Shown here in pieces: positions 25,656-34,374 of a stretch of 64,000 nt of DNA. The notes under the pieces are model-generated. The model ran no database searches and was not told the DNA's origin. It saw only the letters and a program-made list of their open reading frames with translations. The first letter of the stretch is position 1. Every line of letters begins with the position of its first letter. The position numbers and the translations under genes were made by a program. This stretch comes from G965219965 sp965219965 (GTDB lineage: Bacteria > Pseudomonadota > Alphaproteobacteria > RS24): the NCBI GenBank assembly GCA_965219965.1, contig OZ244796.1:124001-188000 (forward strand). The letters are read 5' to 3'.

Positions 25656-25989
25656 TTTTATCCGCACTTTTCACCCCATTAATGCACGGCGCGGCGAAGT
25701 TTGCGTGAAGATTAATGGGCGGCGGCATATTTTGCGCCTCAGCTTAACGGCTTTGGCCTGTTTGGAAAATTTTTATGGCGGCGAAAATATTTTATCGCTC
25801 ACCCGACGTTTTGCCAAAGATGGGCTAGGCGCACAAGATGTGCATCATATTTTATCGGCAGGTTTGATAGGTGGCGGCTATATGTGTTCTGATAAGCAGG
25901 CAGAAATGCAAATTAATGTGGAAGGCGGTTTTGAAACAGCCGCCCATGCGGCAGCGCAATTATTAGAACGCGCTTTTGTGAATCATTAA
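25642..25989 (+). CDS. GTA g10, tail assembly chaperone
   Basis: 115 residues of the GTA gp10-like family, thought to help assemble the tape measure and tube. I chose TTG 25642, which lies 8 bases after GGAG and within the end of g9 (14-base overlap); TTG 25618 is the only other sensible start and no ATG exists. Conserved core: ARRGEVCVKINGRRHILRLS and LTALACLENFYGG, with LSAGLIGGGY. It ends one base into the start of g10.1. Confidence 0.82.
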   Translation: MPKFDFIRTFHPINARRGEVCVKINGRRHILRLSLTALACLENFYGGENILSLTRRFAKDGLGAQDVHHILSAGLIGGGYMCSDKQAEMQINVEGGFETAAHAAAQLLERAFVNH

Positions 25990-26216
25990 TGCGTAAGCAA
26001 CACGCCCTTTTTCCTTGGACAGGCTGGCGGCATTTAGCGCATGTCAATGGCATTGATGCAGCCGGTTTCTGGTCTATGACACCCGCCGAATTACATGCTT
26101 GCCTATTGGGCGGACATGATGATGGCAACACGCATCGGGTCGGCTTAACCCGCCCACAATTAGATAAGCTCATGCAGGCTTATCCCGACAGCTATAGGAA
26201 TGATAATGACCGATAA
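25989..26216 (+). CDS. GTA g10.1, second tail assembly chaperone
   Basis: 75 residues matching the small GTA tail assembly chaperone: FPWTGWRHLAHVNGIDAAGFWSMTPAELHA begins as in the family (quoted in two parts by residues 8-20 and 21-37), with LTRPQLDKLMQAYPD at the end. The stop of g10 and the start share one base (TAATG). The pair g10/g10.1 corresponds to the frameshifted G/GT chaperones of phages, but here they are two separate genes. Confidence 0.82.
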   Translation: MRKQHALFPWTGWRHLAHVNGIDAAGFWSMTPAELHACLLGGHDDGNTHRVGLTRPQLDKLMQAYPDSYRNDNDR

Positions 26217-26646
26217 AAGTGACACATATAAAGCTCTCGCCCAAGCGGCCAAAACCGCCCAAGCGGCGGCCAAAGATTTGGACAGCGTTTTAGGCCAGCT
26301 AGAAAATCGCCAAATAAATTTAACCCAAGCGGCTGTGAAACTCGGTGCCGATTGGGCAAAAACCTATGGCGATTTAGACGCAAGAGGCAAAGCCTTAGTG
26401 AATTTATTTGAAATTTTGGGCAATAAATTTTTAAGCCCCGCATCCGCCGCCCAAGCCCCACTTGGTGCAGGCCGTGCAGGGGCAGGCGGCTCTGTGGGTG
26501 CAGGCGGTTTTGGCGGGGCGGCAGGGGGCGCACCCCCTATTAATGTGCAACTTGTGGCCAATTCGGTCGCCGATATACAACGCGGCGAAGCACAGCTTTC
26601 TTCTTTGCTCGCCCGCGCCGTTACACGCGGCATGCGGGAGCTATAA
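26206..26646 (+). CDS. GTA g11, short tape measure protein
   Basis: 146 residues at the tape measure position. Residues 5-75 form an Ala/Leu/Lys-rich helix (LAQAAKTAQAAAKDLDSVLG). Residues 87-108 are a Gly/Ala linker built of GAG-type steps, and a conserved amphipathic C-terminus (SVADIQRGEAQLSSLLARAV) follows. The C-terminal part matches GTA g11 proteins. I recall the Rhodobacter protein as over 200 residues, so this one seems clearly shorter. As tape measure length sets tail length, the particle may have a shorter tail. ATG 26206 follows AGGA by 7 bases and overlaps the end of g10.1. Confidence 0.8.
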   Translation: MTDKSDTYKALAQAAKTAQAAAKDLDSVLGQLENRQINLTQAAVKLGADWAKTYGDLDARGKALVNLFEILGNKFLSPASAAQAPLGAGRAGAGGSVGAGGFGGAAGGAPPINVQLVANSVADIQRGEAQLSSLLARAVTRGMREL

Positions 26647-26648
26647 AT

Positions 26649-27296
26649 ATGAGTGCATCTGTTTCTTTCCATGAAATACGCCTGCCTTTGCGTTTGGCTT
26701 ATGGGTCAACCGCCGGTGTGGAAAGCCATACCGATATTGCCGCAATGGCTTCTGGCTTTGAACAGCGCAATAGTCGCTGGGCGCGTGTGCGGCGCAAATA
26801 TAATATCGCCGCCGGCCCGCGCCCGATAAGCGAGCTGGTGGAACTATTGGCATTTTTTGAAGCGCGTGGCGGGCGGCTTTATGGTTTTCGTTGGCAAGAT
26901 TGGCTGGACTATAAATCCTGCGCCATGAATGTTGATGTGAGCGCGTCGGACACCACGCCGCTTGCGCTGGGTGAAGATAACAAAAAATTTCAACTGCAAA
27001 AAACCTATATAAGCGGCACGCGCACCATTACACGGCGCATCACCAAACCCGTGACAGGGAGCGTTAAGGTGGCTGTGGACGGTATGGAAATTGACGCAGA
27101 TGATTTTACGCTTGATTCCACAACGGGTATTTTTGAACTCAATGAAGCAGCCAGCGATGTCACAAGTGTGACGGCGGGTTATGAATTTGATGTGCCTGTG
27201 CGGTTTGATATTGACCATTTGGAAATTGAATATGCCGCCCATGATGCTGGCCGTATCAATGCTGTGCCATTGATTGAATTGCGTCTTGACGATTAG
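26649..27296 (+). CDS. GTA g12, distal tail protein (DUF2460)
   Basis: 215 residues of the TIGR02217/DUF2460 family, the ring at the tail tip. Family features are the N-terminal FHEIRLPLRLAYGSTAGV, NSRWARVRRKYNIAAGPRP, FRWQDWLDYKSC and the C-terminal VRFDIDHLEIEYAAHDAG, ending in the usual IPLIELRL-like strand. GGGAG in the end of g11 lies 8 bases before ATG. Confidence 0.92.
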   Translation: MSASVSFHEIRLPLRLAYGSTAGVESHTDIAAMASGFEQRNSRWARVRRKYNIAAGPRPISELVELLAFFEARGGRLYGFRWQDWLDYKSCAMNVDVSASDTTPLALGEDNKKFQLQKTYISGTRTITRRITKPVTGSVKVAVDGMEIDADDFTLDSTTGIFELNEAASDVTSVTAGYEFDVPVRFDIDHLEIEYAAHDAGRINAVPLIELRLDD

Positions 27297-27307
27297 AGCT
27301 TTATTTT

Positions 27308-28159
27308 ATGCATATTTTATCCTCTGCATTAGCCGAAAAGCTCAAAGCCGACAGCCTGCATTTTTGTCGCTGCTGGTTGCTGGAACTCACCAATGGCACA
27401 AAGCTCGGCCTCACCGACCATGACCGCCGCATCACATTTGACGGCGTGGATTTTGAGGCCGATACGGGCATGACACCCGCCGCCGTGGAAGTGGGCGCCG
27501 ATTTAGCCCGCGATGGCAGTGAAGTGATGGGCGTTTTGGGCAGCACCCATATCACGCAAAAAGATTTGAATAATGGGCTTTATGATGGCGCGGCAATTTC
27601 GCTTTGGCTGGTGGATTGGCAAGACACAGCCAATCGGCTGATGTTGATGAAAGGCGTTTTCGGCCAAGTGCGCTATGAAAATGACGCTTTCCATGTGACG
27701 CTGGAAGGCCCGTCGGGCGTGTTGCAACAATCGGTCGGGCGGGTTTATCAAAAAAAATGCGACGCGCTTTTGGGCGATGGAAAATGCCGCATGGTGCTAA
27801 CCGATGCACGTTATCAAGTGTCCACGCAAATTGTTAACGCCCAAGCGCTTGAAATTGAAGTGCCGCTATTGGCCGATTTTGAATCGGGCTGGTTTGCCAA
27901 TGGCGAAATGGTGTTTTTATCTGGCGCAAGCGTGCAGGGAAAATTTGCCATACGCAGCGACACCATACGAAGCGGGCGGCGTTTTTTGGGTCTATGGGAA
28001 AGCCTAACAGCTTTGCCGATAAAAGATGATGCGGTTCAACTCACCGCCGGATGTGATAAAAAACTGGCTACCTGCCGCGATAAATTTTCCAATGCAGTTA
28101 ATTTTCAAGGCATGCCGCATATCCCTGCCGACCATTTGCTTGTTAAGGCAGTTGATTAA
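27308..28159 (+). CDS. GTA g13, baseplate hub protein (DUF2163)
   Basis: 283 residues of DUF2163 (TIGR02218). The protein carries the family's iron-sulfur-type cysteine set: CRMVL, CDKKLATCRDKF, and CRCW near the N-terminus; the Rhodobacter homologue was reported to bind a 4Fe-4S cluster in the hub. Other family text: LTDHDRRITFDGVDFEA and LEGPSGVLQQSVGRVY. Located 11 bases after g12 and 12 before g14. Confidence 0.9.
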   Translation: MHILSSALAEKLKADSLHFCRCWLLELTNGTKLGLTDHDRRITFDGVDFEADTGMTPAAVEVGADLARDGSEVMGVLGSTHITQKDLNNGLYDGAAISLWLVDWQDTANRLMLMKGVFGQVRYENDAFHVTLEGPSGVLQQSVGRVYQKKCDALLGDGKCRMVLTDARYQVSTQIVNAQALEIEVPLLADFESGWFANGEMVFLSGASVQGKFAIRSDTIRSGRRFLGLWESLTALPIKDDAVQLTAGCDKKLATCRDKFSNAVNFQGMPHIPADHLLVKAVD

Positions 28160-28171
28160 ACGCAGACATTC

Positions 28172-28630
28172 ATGCGGGCTTTGGACAAAAAAATTATTGC
28201 TGAAGCAGAAAGTTGGCTCGGCACGCCTTATCATCATCAGGCAGGCGAAAAACATATTGGCGCGGATTGTTTAGGACTGGTGCGTGGGATTTATGCCGCT
28301 ATTTATGGCACACCCGCGCAAACTCCGCCGCCCTATGCGCGGCATGTTTTAGACGAAGCCCAGCCTATGGATGAAAGCCTTCACCGTGCGGCAAAAAAAT
28401 ATCTTTGCGAAGTAGAAAAGGCTGCGCCGCGCCCCGCCAATGTTTTGCTGTTTCGTATGCAGCCCGATTTGCCCGCACGGCATATGGGCATTTTGGTCAC
28501 GCCATTTTACATGATCCATGCGGCGGAAAATCACAGCGTGCTGAAAACGCCTTTTGGCAGATGGTGGCAACGCAAGCTGGTGGGTGTTTTCCGTTTCCCC
28601 GATTTTGAAGAAATAAATTTACATGACTGA
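28172..28630 (+). CDS. GTA g14, NlpC/P60 cell wall peptidase
   Basis: 152 residues with an NlpC/P60 cysteine peptidase domain: catalytic C33 in GADCLGLVRGIY, His104 in RHMGILV and a third polar residue in the HAAEN segment. In the GTA tail tip it probably opens recipient peptidoglycan so that DNA can enter. The stop overlaps the start of g15 by 8 bases. Confidence 0.92.
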   Translation: MRALDKKIIAEAESWLGTPYHHQAGEKHIGADCLGLVRGIYAAIYGTPAQTPPPYARHVLDEAQPMDESLHRAAKKYLCEVEKAAPRPANVLLFRMQPDLPARHMGILVTPFYMIHAAENHSVLKTPFGRWWQRKLVGVFRFPDFEEINLHD

Positions 28631-31600
28631 CTTGATTATTTCCGCCGGTCAAACTGGTGCTAATTTCCTCAATTCCGATTTAGGCAAATTCACCCTTGAT
28701 TTGGCCACCCAATCAGCCGCGCTGGCTGGTCAGCCCGATAGGGAAGGCCCAAGATTGGAAGAAATTCAAATTTTACGCAGCTTTGAAGGCGCACCCATAC
28801 CGCGTTTGTTTGGCCGTATGCGGCTGGGCGGGCAGTTAATATGGGCGGGCAAAGTTAAAGAGCATGTTAGCGTGAGCGAAAGGCGTGGCAGTAAGGGCGA
28901 TGCACCTAAACAGCGCAATTATCGCTATACGCTTAGCTTTGCGATTGGGCTGTGCGAAAGCGAAGTGACGCGCATTGGGCGCATTTGGATTGACGGCCAT
29001 CCGCATGATATTTCCGATTTGCGCTATAAATTATATACAGGTAGCAATACGCAAAATGCCGATACGACGATTGCTAATGATTTGGGCGCAGATAGCACGC
29101 CAGCTTTTCGCGGGCTGGCCTATTTGGTGTTTGAAGATTTTGATTTATCCGCCCATGGTAATCGTATTCCGCAATTTAATTTTGAAGTTTTCGCTAAAAC
29201 AGATGCGTCTGCCAATGTCGTCAATGCAGTGAACATTATTCCGGGCGCGACAGAATTTGGTTATGACCCAAAGCGTTTTATCCAAGTTTTAGGGCGCGGG
29301 CGCGGGCGGGTTGAAAATTACCATTTGTCAAAAACCAAAAGCGACTGGTCTTTTGCTTTAGATGATTTGGAAGAAAGTTGCCCCAATTGTGAATGGGTGT
29401 CTTTGGTTGTCACCTGGTTCGGCACAGATTTACGCGCTGGCTATGGTCGCATTGAGCCGCGTGTGGTGTCGCATGAGAAAAAAACCTCGCCTGAAATATG
29501 GTCGGTGGCTGGGCTAACCCGTTCCAGTGCGAATGAGGTGAGTCAGCACGAAAACCGCCCCGCCTATGGTGGCACGCCAAATGATAATTCCATTATCCGC
29601 GCCATTGAGGATTTACATGCGCGTGGCTTTAAGGTGATGTTTTACCCCTTTATTATGATGGATATTCCCTCTGGCTCTAGTCTGCCGCATCCGTCAGGTG
29701 GGGTGCAGAAGCCTTATCCATGGCGCGGACGTATTGGGTGCGAAGCGGGGCTGACAGCGGCGCAGAAGACGAGCGCGATTGGTAAATTTTTCAACGGCCC
29801 CAATGGCACGGCGGCTAATCCGCGCTGGGGGTTCGCGCATATGATAAATCATTATGCTGATTTATGCGCCCGTGCGGGCGGGGTGGAAGCGTTTTTAGTT
29901 GGCACAGAACTGGTCGGGCTGTCGCATATTGAAACAACACGCGGGGTTTTTCCCTTTGCGGGGCATTTGAAAAATCTGGCGCATTATGTGCGGACGAAAT
30001 TGCCCAATGCTAAAATTTCCTATGCCGCCGATTGGACCGAATATGGTTCATATTATAATGGCGAAACCAATGACACTTATTTTCCGCTAGATGAATTTTG
30101 GGCCGATGATGATGTGGATTTTGTCGGCATTGATAATTATATGCCGCTTTCTGATTGGCGCGATGGCAACACGCATTTAGACGCGCTGGCGGGAACCGAT
30201 TCTATTTATGATTTGGATTATCTTAAAAGCAATATTGAGGGCGGGGAATATTATGATTGGTATTATGCCGACGCAACTGCGCGCACCCAGCAAACGCGCA
30301 CGCCGATTGAAGATGGGTTGGATAAGGAATTTACCTATCGGCGCAAAGATGTGAAAGGCTGGTGGCAAAATCAGCATTTTCCACGCCATAATGGCACAGA
30401 AATTGCCGCAACCGCATGGCAGCCACAATCAAAACCAATATGGTTCACCGAAATTGGTTGCCCCGCCGTGGACAAGGGAACGAATGAGCCAAATAAATTC
30501 CCCGATTTCAAATCGGTAGAAGCAGGGCTGCCTTTTGCGTCCTCTGGTCAGCGCGATGATGATATTCAACGCCTTTATTTGCAGGCTCTGGCGGCCTATT
30601 GGGGCGATAGCGATAATAATCCAGTGTCCAGCACTTATAACGCGCCCATGATTGCCGCTGATAGGATGTTTATTTGGGCGTGGGATGCGCGGCCTTATCC
30701 AGCCTTTCCCCATGCCACAGATTTATGGGTGGATGGTTTTTCTTGGCCAACGGGTCACTGGATAAATGGGCGTTTGTCCAATACGCCTTTGGGTCATTTA
30801 GTGAGCGATATTAGCGATAGCCGCATAAAACTTAAAGATGGCGTGGCGGCTTTAGATGGTTATGTGCTTGACCGTGTTTTATCGCCGCGCCAAGCGGTTG
30901 AGCCGCTTGTGCAGGCTTTTGGGTTGGCACCCGTAGCTCGCGGTGATGTGATTGAACTTTTACCGCGCTCTGATATTACGGCGGTGGATTGCGATGATGA
31001 TATGCATGTCGTATCGGCCAAACAAAAAACGCCACAAATAAGGCGGGTGGAAAAAGAACGTCTGCCAACGGTTTTGAAGCTTTCCTATATTAGTGCCGAT
31101 GGCGATTACCGCCCTGCTTTGGCCGAAGCCCGCCGCCCTGACGCTAATCAAAATATCAAACATGTGCAATTACCTATGGTTTTGTCTGCGCCTATGGCAC
31201 AACAAATTGCTGAACGGATGCTGGGCGATATATGGGTCGGGCGCGAAAAACTAACCATCACATTGCCGCCATCTTTTGCCGCTTTGCAAGCTGGCGATGT
31301 GCTGACATATAAGGATGCGCAATATCGTATCACGCGGCTAACAGATTTTGGCGCACGCCAAATTGAAGCCGAACGTTTGCCACCCGATTTGCCCGCCCGT
31401 TTTGTGCAAGCCGAAGCCCAAGAGCAAACCATTTCTTATGCGCTTTCCGATGCGGTCGGTCTTCCCGAATTAGTGCTGGCTGAGCTGCCCATTTATCACC
31501 CCGCCGCACCGCTTACGCCCGCATTGGCCGCTTACGCCACGCCATGGGGGCGGGGTATATTGGCGCATAATGTGCCGCAAAGCTGGCAAATATATGTTGA

Positions 31601-32381
31601 TACGCCCACCCTCATGGGGGTGACAAAATCCGCGCTGAACTCCGCGCCTATTGGGCGTTGGGACAAGGCAACGAAATTACAAATTGAATTATTTGGCGGC
31701 GAAATTGACAGCAAACCCGCATTAGATGTGCTGGGCGGGGCAAATAAAATTGCCATTGAAACGCCGCATGGTTGGGAAATTATACAATTTACCCAAGCGC
31801 GTTTGGTTGGCCCGCGGCTTTATGAATTATCAATTTTGCTACGCGGCCAATATGGCAGTGAAGCGGTGATGGTTGACACGCTGGAAGCAGGGGCAAAAAT
31901 TTTGGTGTTGGAAAATATTTTGACGCATTTTCCCGCCAGCACAATGGATGGCCGTGATGTGGTGAAATTAAAAGCAGGCCCCGCTCATTTGCCCGCCCAT
32001 GACAGCCAATGGAAAGATTTTAGCTTAACGCCAAAACGCACCGCCTTGATACCACTTGCGCCCGCGCATTTACGGGCAGCAAAAAAATCAGATGGCTGGC
32101 ATATTGATTGGATACGCCGTGCGCGTATGGGCGGCGATGACTGGCAACAGGCCGATATTGGATTAGATGAGCCAGAAGAAAAATATCGGCTTATTTTTTC
32201 GGTCGGCAGTGATGTTAAACGCCGCGTGACGGTTTCAAAGAGTAGCTATATTTACACGCAAACCAATTTCAACCGCGATAAAGCAAGCGGCAATAGCGTG
32301 CAAGTGCAAGTGCAACAAATCGGCGCACAAAGCCGAAGCGGATATTCTGCAACAATTAACATTATGGAGAATGAGCAATGA
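28623..32381 (+). CDS. GTA g15, host-contact tail tip protein with TIM-barrel domain
   Basis: 1252 residues, the largest gene of the cluster. The N-terminal part forms the tail-tip ring (LEEIQILRSFEGAPIPRLFG, GRMRLGGQLIWAG). Residues about 400-720 are the GTA TIM-barrel-like domain related to glycoside hydrolases (AFLVGTELVGLSHIETTRG, YAADWTEYG, PIWFTEIGCPA) with probable acid residues E and D. The C-terminal third holds phage-tail hub and beta domains. It is intact; the Rhodobacter homologue is of similar length. Likely determines contact with the recipient surface. Confidence 0.93.
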   Translation: MTDLIISAGQTGANFLNSDLGKFTLDLATQSAALAGQPDREGPRLEEIQILRSFEGAPIPRLFGRMRLGGQLIWAGKVKEHVSVSERRGSKGDAPKQRNYRYTLSFAIGLCESEVTRIGRIWIDGHPHDISDLRYKLYTGSNTQNADTTIANDLGADSTPAFRGLAYLVFEDFDLSAHGNRIPQFNFEVFAKTDASANVVNAVNIIPGATEFGYDPKRFIQVLGRGRGRVENYHLSKTKSDWSFALDDLEESCPNCEWVSLVVTWFGTDLRAGYGRIEPRVVSHEKKTSPEIWSVAGLTRSSANEVSQHENRPAYGGTPNDNSIIRAIEDLHARGFKVMFYPFIMMDIPSGSSLPHPSGGVQKPYPWRGRIGCEAGLTAAQKTSAIGKFFNGPNGTAANPRWGFAHMINHYADLCARAGGVEAFLVGTELVGLSHIETTRGVFPFAGHLKNLAHYVRTKLPNAKISYAADWTEYGSYYNGETNDTYFPLDEFWADDDVDFVGIDNYMPLSDWRDGNTHLDALAGTDSIYDLDYLKSNIEGGEYYDWYYADATARTQQTRTPIEDGLDKEFTYRRKDVKGWWQNQHFPRHNGTEIAATAWQPQSKPIWFTEIGCPAVDKGTNEPNKFPDFKSVEAGLPFASSGQRDDDIQRLYLQALAAYWGDSDNNPVSSTYNAPMIAADRMFIWAWDARPYPAFPHATDLWVDGFSWPTGHWINGRLSNTPLGHLVSDISDSRIKLKDGVAALDGYVLDRVLSPRQAVEPLVQAFGLAPVARGDVIELLPRSDITAVDCDDDMHVVSAKQKTPQIRRVEKERLPTVLKLSYISADGDYRPALAEARRPDANQNIKHVQLPMVLSAPMAQQIAERMLGDIWVGREKLTITLPPSFAALQAGDVLTYKDAQYRITRLTDFGARQIEAERLPPDLPARFVQAEAQEQTISYALSDAVGLPELVLAELPIYHPAAPLTPALAAYATPWGRGILAHNVPQSWQIYVDTPTLMGVTKSALNSAPIGRWDKATKLQIELFGGEIDSKPALDVLGGANKIAIETPHGWEIIQFTQARLVGPRLYELSILLRGQYGSEAVMVDTLEAGAKILVLENILTHFPASTMDGRDVVKLKAGPAHLPAHDSQWKDFSLTPKRTALIPLAPAHLRAAKKSDGWHIDWIRRARMGGDDWQQADIGLDEPEEKYRLIFSVGSDVKRRVTVSKSSYIYTQTNFNRDKASGNSVQVQVQQIGAQSRSGYSATINIMENEQ

Positions 32382-33112
32382 CTTTATCCCCAAGACTGGG
32401 CTTGAGCTATTTAGTGCCAGAGCAAGCACAAAAACATGTAACGGTAAATGAAACATTCCGCCTGCTGGACGCGCTGGTGCAAATGTCGGCTAAGCGAATG
32501 GACGCCACCACGCCGCCTGACACACCCGCAGAGGGCGATATTTATGCTTTGGGTGCGGCACCAACGGGAGCGTGGAACGGGGAGGGCGGCAAGCTGGCAC
32601 TTTATCAAGATGGCGCGTGGGTTTTCGTAACGCCCAAAACTGGCTGGCGGCTTTTTGATATTTCGGCCAAGGCGCATAAAACTTTTGATGCAGGAAGCTG
32701 GACGGCTGATAGCACAAGCGATAATAGCGCGGGCGGGCAAGGCAATTTAACTGGCACAGCTCTGCCCGATGGGTTGTCGCTATCGGTTTTGGAAATTGAG
32801 CATAGCATTGTGGCGGGTCTTTATAATGACACGGCTCTTATTATTCCCAATCGTGCGCTTGTGCTGGGTGTGTCGGCACGGGTGACGCGGGCTCTTAATG
32901 CCAAATGGAAATTAGGCGTGGCCGATGGGACAGACCGCTATGGCAGTCAAATTGGCGCCGAGTTGGACTCCACCAATTTAGGCGTAAGCAATGCACCGCA
33001 AGCCTATTATGCTGACACGCCCATACGCATTAGCGCACAAAGAAATCGTTTGACGCAGGGGCGGATAAAATTGCGGCTTTATCTTTTGCAATTTTCTTTG
33101 CCCACCACTTAA
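32378..33112 (+). CDS. DUF2793 tail-fibre-like protein
   Basis: 244 residues. Residues 1-100 are DUF2793: LSYLVPEQAQKHVTVNETFR, LDALVQMSA, DGAWVFVTPKTGWRLFD. The C-terminal 110 residues form a beta-rich receptor-binding-like domain that I do not recognise. The start overlaps g15 in an ATGA. DUF2793 proteins are common in phage and GTA tails; as I recall, the Rhodobacter GTA tail fibre gene of this family lies far from the main cluster, whereas here it is the last gene of the operon. Its domain end probably decides receptor range. Confidence 0.8.
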   Translation: MTLSPRLGLSYLVPEQAQKHVTVNETFRLLDALVQMSAKRMDATTPPDTPAEGDIYALGAAPTGAWNGEGGKLALYQDGAWVFVTPKTGWRLFDISAKAHKTFDAGSWTADSTSDNSAGGQGNLTGTALPDGLSLSVLEIEHSIVAGLYNDTALIIPNRALVLGVSARVTRALNAKWKLGVADGTDRYGSQIGAELDSTNLGVSNAPQAYYADTPIRISAQRNRLTQGRIKLRLYLLQFSLPTT

Positions 33113-33146
33113 TTTATTTCCCCTTTTCTTTTAGAGGCAGGCTGAT

Positions 33147-33809
33147 ATGGTCGGCCTCATGGATTGGGGTCAAAATATCATTTTATGGATAGGGCTGGCC
33201 GCTATGCTGCTCATTGTGGCGGGCGGTTTGTGCTATGGGCTTGTGCGCGGGGCGCGGGTAATGGCGGCGGGGCTGTTTTGCTTTTTGGCGGCGGCGGCAT
33301 TGACTCTTTATATATGGCTGGGCGCACCCAACCAGCCCGACCAGCCTTTAGAAGCGCGGCTCAATAAGCCGTTAGAAGAACTACCCCCCGCCGCTATTCT
33401 CGCCCGATTGGAATCACGTTTGCGCCTTGTGCCGAAAGATAGCGAAGGCTGGCGGCATTTGGCGCGCCTTCGGGCGCGTTTGGGACAGCCCGCTCAAGCA
33501 GGCGATGCCTGGCGGCGTGTCTTGGCACTGGACGGGGCAGATATTGAAGCGTTGACTTCTTTGGCCATGGCTTTGATTGCACAAGAAGAAGGCGTGGTGT
33601 CACCAGTCGCGCATGAAATGATTCAACAGGCTTTGGCAATGCAAGGCGATAATCCCATGGCACTTTATTTGGCTGGGCTATCTGCTTTGCAGGACGGGCA
33701 AAAACAAATGGCCAAACAGCATTGGTTGCAATCACGCCAATCCGCGCCCGAAGATTCCCCTTGGTATATTTTTATCTCTGGCCAGCTCGCACCGCTGGCG
33801 GCACAATAA
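33147..33809 (+). CDS. ccmI: Cytochrome c maturation protein CcmI (CycH)
   Basis: Apocytochrome chaperone of system I cytochrome c maturation, which presents apocytochrome to the CcmF-CcmH heme ligation complex. 220 residues: two N-terminal membrane helices (IILWIGLAAMLLIVAGGLCY; VMAAGLFCFLAAAALTLYIW) and a periplasmic TPR domain (residues 85-215, DSEGWRHLARLRARLGQPAQ and following repeats). ATG 33147 follows AGGCAGG; ATG 33159 is an alternative. It lies 34 bases behind the last GTA gene with no visible terminator, and it starts the operon ccmI-ccmE-ccmF-ccmH. Confidence 0.88.
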   Translation: MVGLMDWGQNIILWIGLAAMLLIVAGGLCYGLVRGARVMAAGLFCFLAAAALTLYIWLGAPNQPDQPLEARLNKPLEELPPAAILARLESRLRLVPKDSEGWRHLARLRARLGQPAQAGDAWRRVLALDGADIEALTSLAMALIAQEEGVVSPVAHEMIQQALAMQGDNPMALYLAGLSALQDGQKQMAKQHWLQSRQSAPEDSPWYIFISGQLAPLAAQ

Positions 33810-33860
33810 TTTTTTTCTTTAATTTTCCCTTTTTCTTTCCTTCCTTTTCTTTCCTTTCTC
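33809..33860 (+). other. Polypyrimidine tract between ccmI and ccmE
   Basis: A stretch of about 50 bases that is entirely T and C on the plus strand except for two A at 33821-33822. It lies between the ccmI stop and the ribosome site of ccmE. It may affect transcription or translation, or be a mutation-prone simple sequence. Confidence 0.6.
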
Positions 33861-33903
33861 GTGGCAAAACAGCTATAGTGGCGCAGATTTGAAAGGATTT
33901 TCC

Positions 33904-34374
33904 ATGAACAGGCTCACGCCCCGCAAAATGCGGTTGATGTTTTTGGCAGGCGGCTTTGCAGTTATCGCCCTTATTGCTGTGCTGGCTTTAACCGCGCTGG
34001 AAGATAATTTGATTTATTTCCGCGCCCCCGCCGATATTGCCGACCAGCCGCCGCCTGTCGGGCAATTTATCCGCATTGGTGGGCTGGTGGCCGCCGATTC
34101 ACTGCACCGCAATGGGGTGGTGCATTATTTTACTGTCACAGATGGGGCGCATGATATTGGCGTGCGCTATGAAGGGCTGTTGCCAGATTTATTCCGCGAA
34201 GGTCAAGGCGTTGTCGCCGAAGGAGCATTTGCGGCGGACGGGGTTTTTGTAGCGCGTATGGTTTTGGCCAAGCATGATGAAAATTATATGCCGCCCGAAG
34301 TGGCCGAAGCGTTAAAAGCGCAAGGGGTTTTCCGCCCATCTTCTGCAACAAAAAGAGGCGGCGATGATTATTGA
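33904..34374 (+). CDS. ccmE: Heme chaperone CcmE (CycJ)
   Basis: Periplasmic heme carrier that holds heme covalently before handing it to CcmF. 156 residues from ATG 33904, chosen because AAAGGA lies 7 bases upstream; TTG 33889 is the farther alternative. One membrane anchor (residues 11-30) is followed by an OB-fold domain, with heme-binding His124 in the conserved LAKHDENYMPPEV. The end overlaps ccmF by 11 bases. Confidence 0.95.
   Translation: MNRLTPRKMRLMFLAGGFAVIALIAVLALTALEDNLIYFRAPADIADQPPPVGQFIRIGGLVAADSLHRNGVVHYFTVTDGAHDIGVRYEGLLPDLFREGQGVVAEGAFAADGVFVARMVLAKHDENYMPPEVAEALKAQGVFRPSSATKRGGDDY

Larger units (their letters stand above)
19326..33112 (+). other. Gene transfer agent (GTA) structural cluster, RcGTA type
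   Basis: Sixteen genes in the fixed order of the Rhodobacter capsulatus GTA: small and large terminase, portal, prohead protease, capsid, head-tail connectors, tail tube, two chaperones, tape measure, distal tail protein, hub, peptidase, host-contact protein, and then a DUF2793 protein. All frames are open and most genes overlap or nearly touch. There is no integrase, phage repressor, replication gene or lysis gene, which separates it from a prophage. Head spike and lysis genes of RcGTA are elsewhere or absent. Confidence 0.93.

Noticed and set aside
19326..33112. Prophage interpretation of the head and tail genes
   Set aside because: No integrase, repressor, replication or lysis genes and no attachment repeats; gene order and families are exactly those of a GTA.
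33782..33820. Terminator between ccmI and ccmE (CCAGC/GCTGG hairpin then T run)
   Set aside because: The stem is only 5 bp, lies within the ccmI coding end and is 12 bases from the T run.
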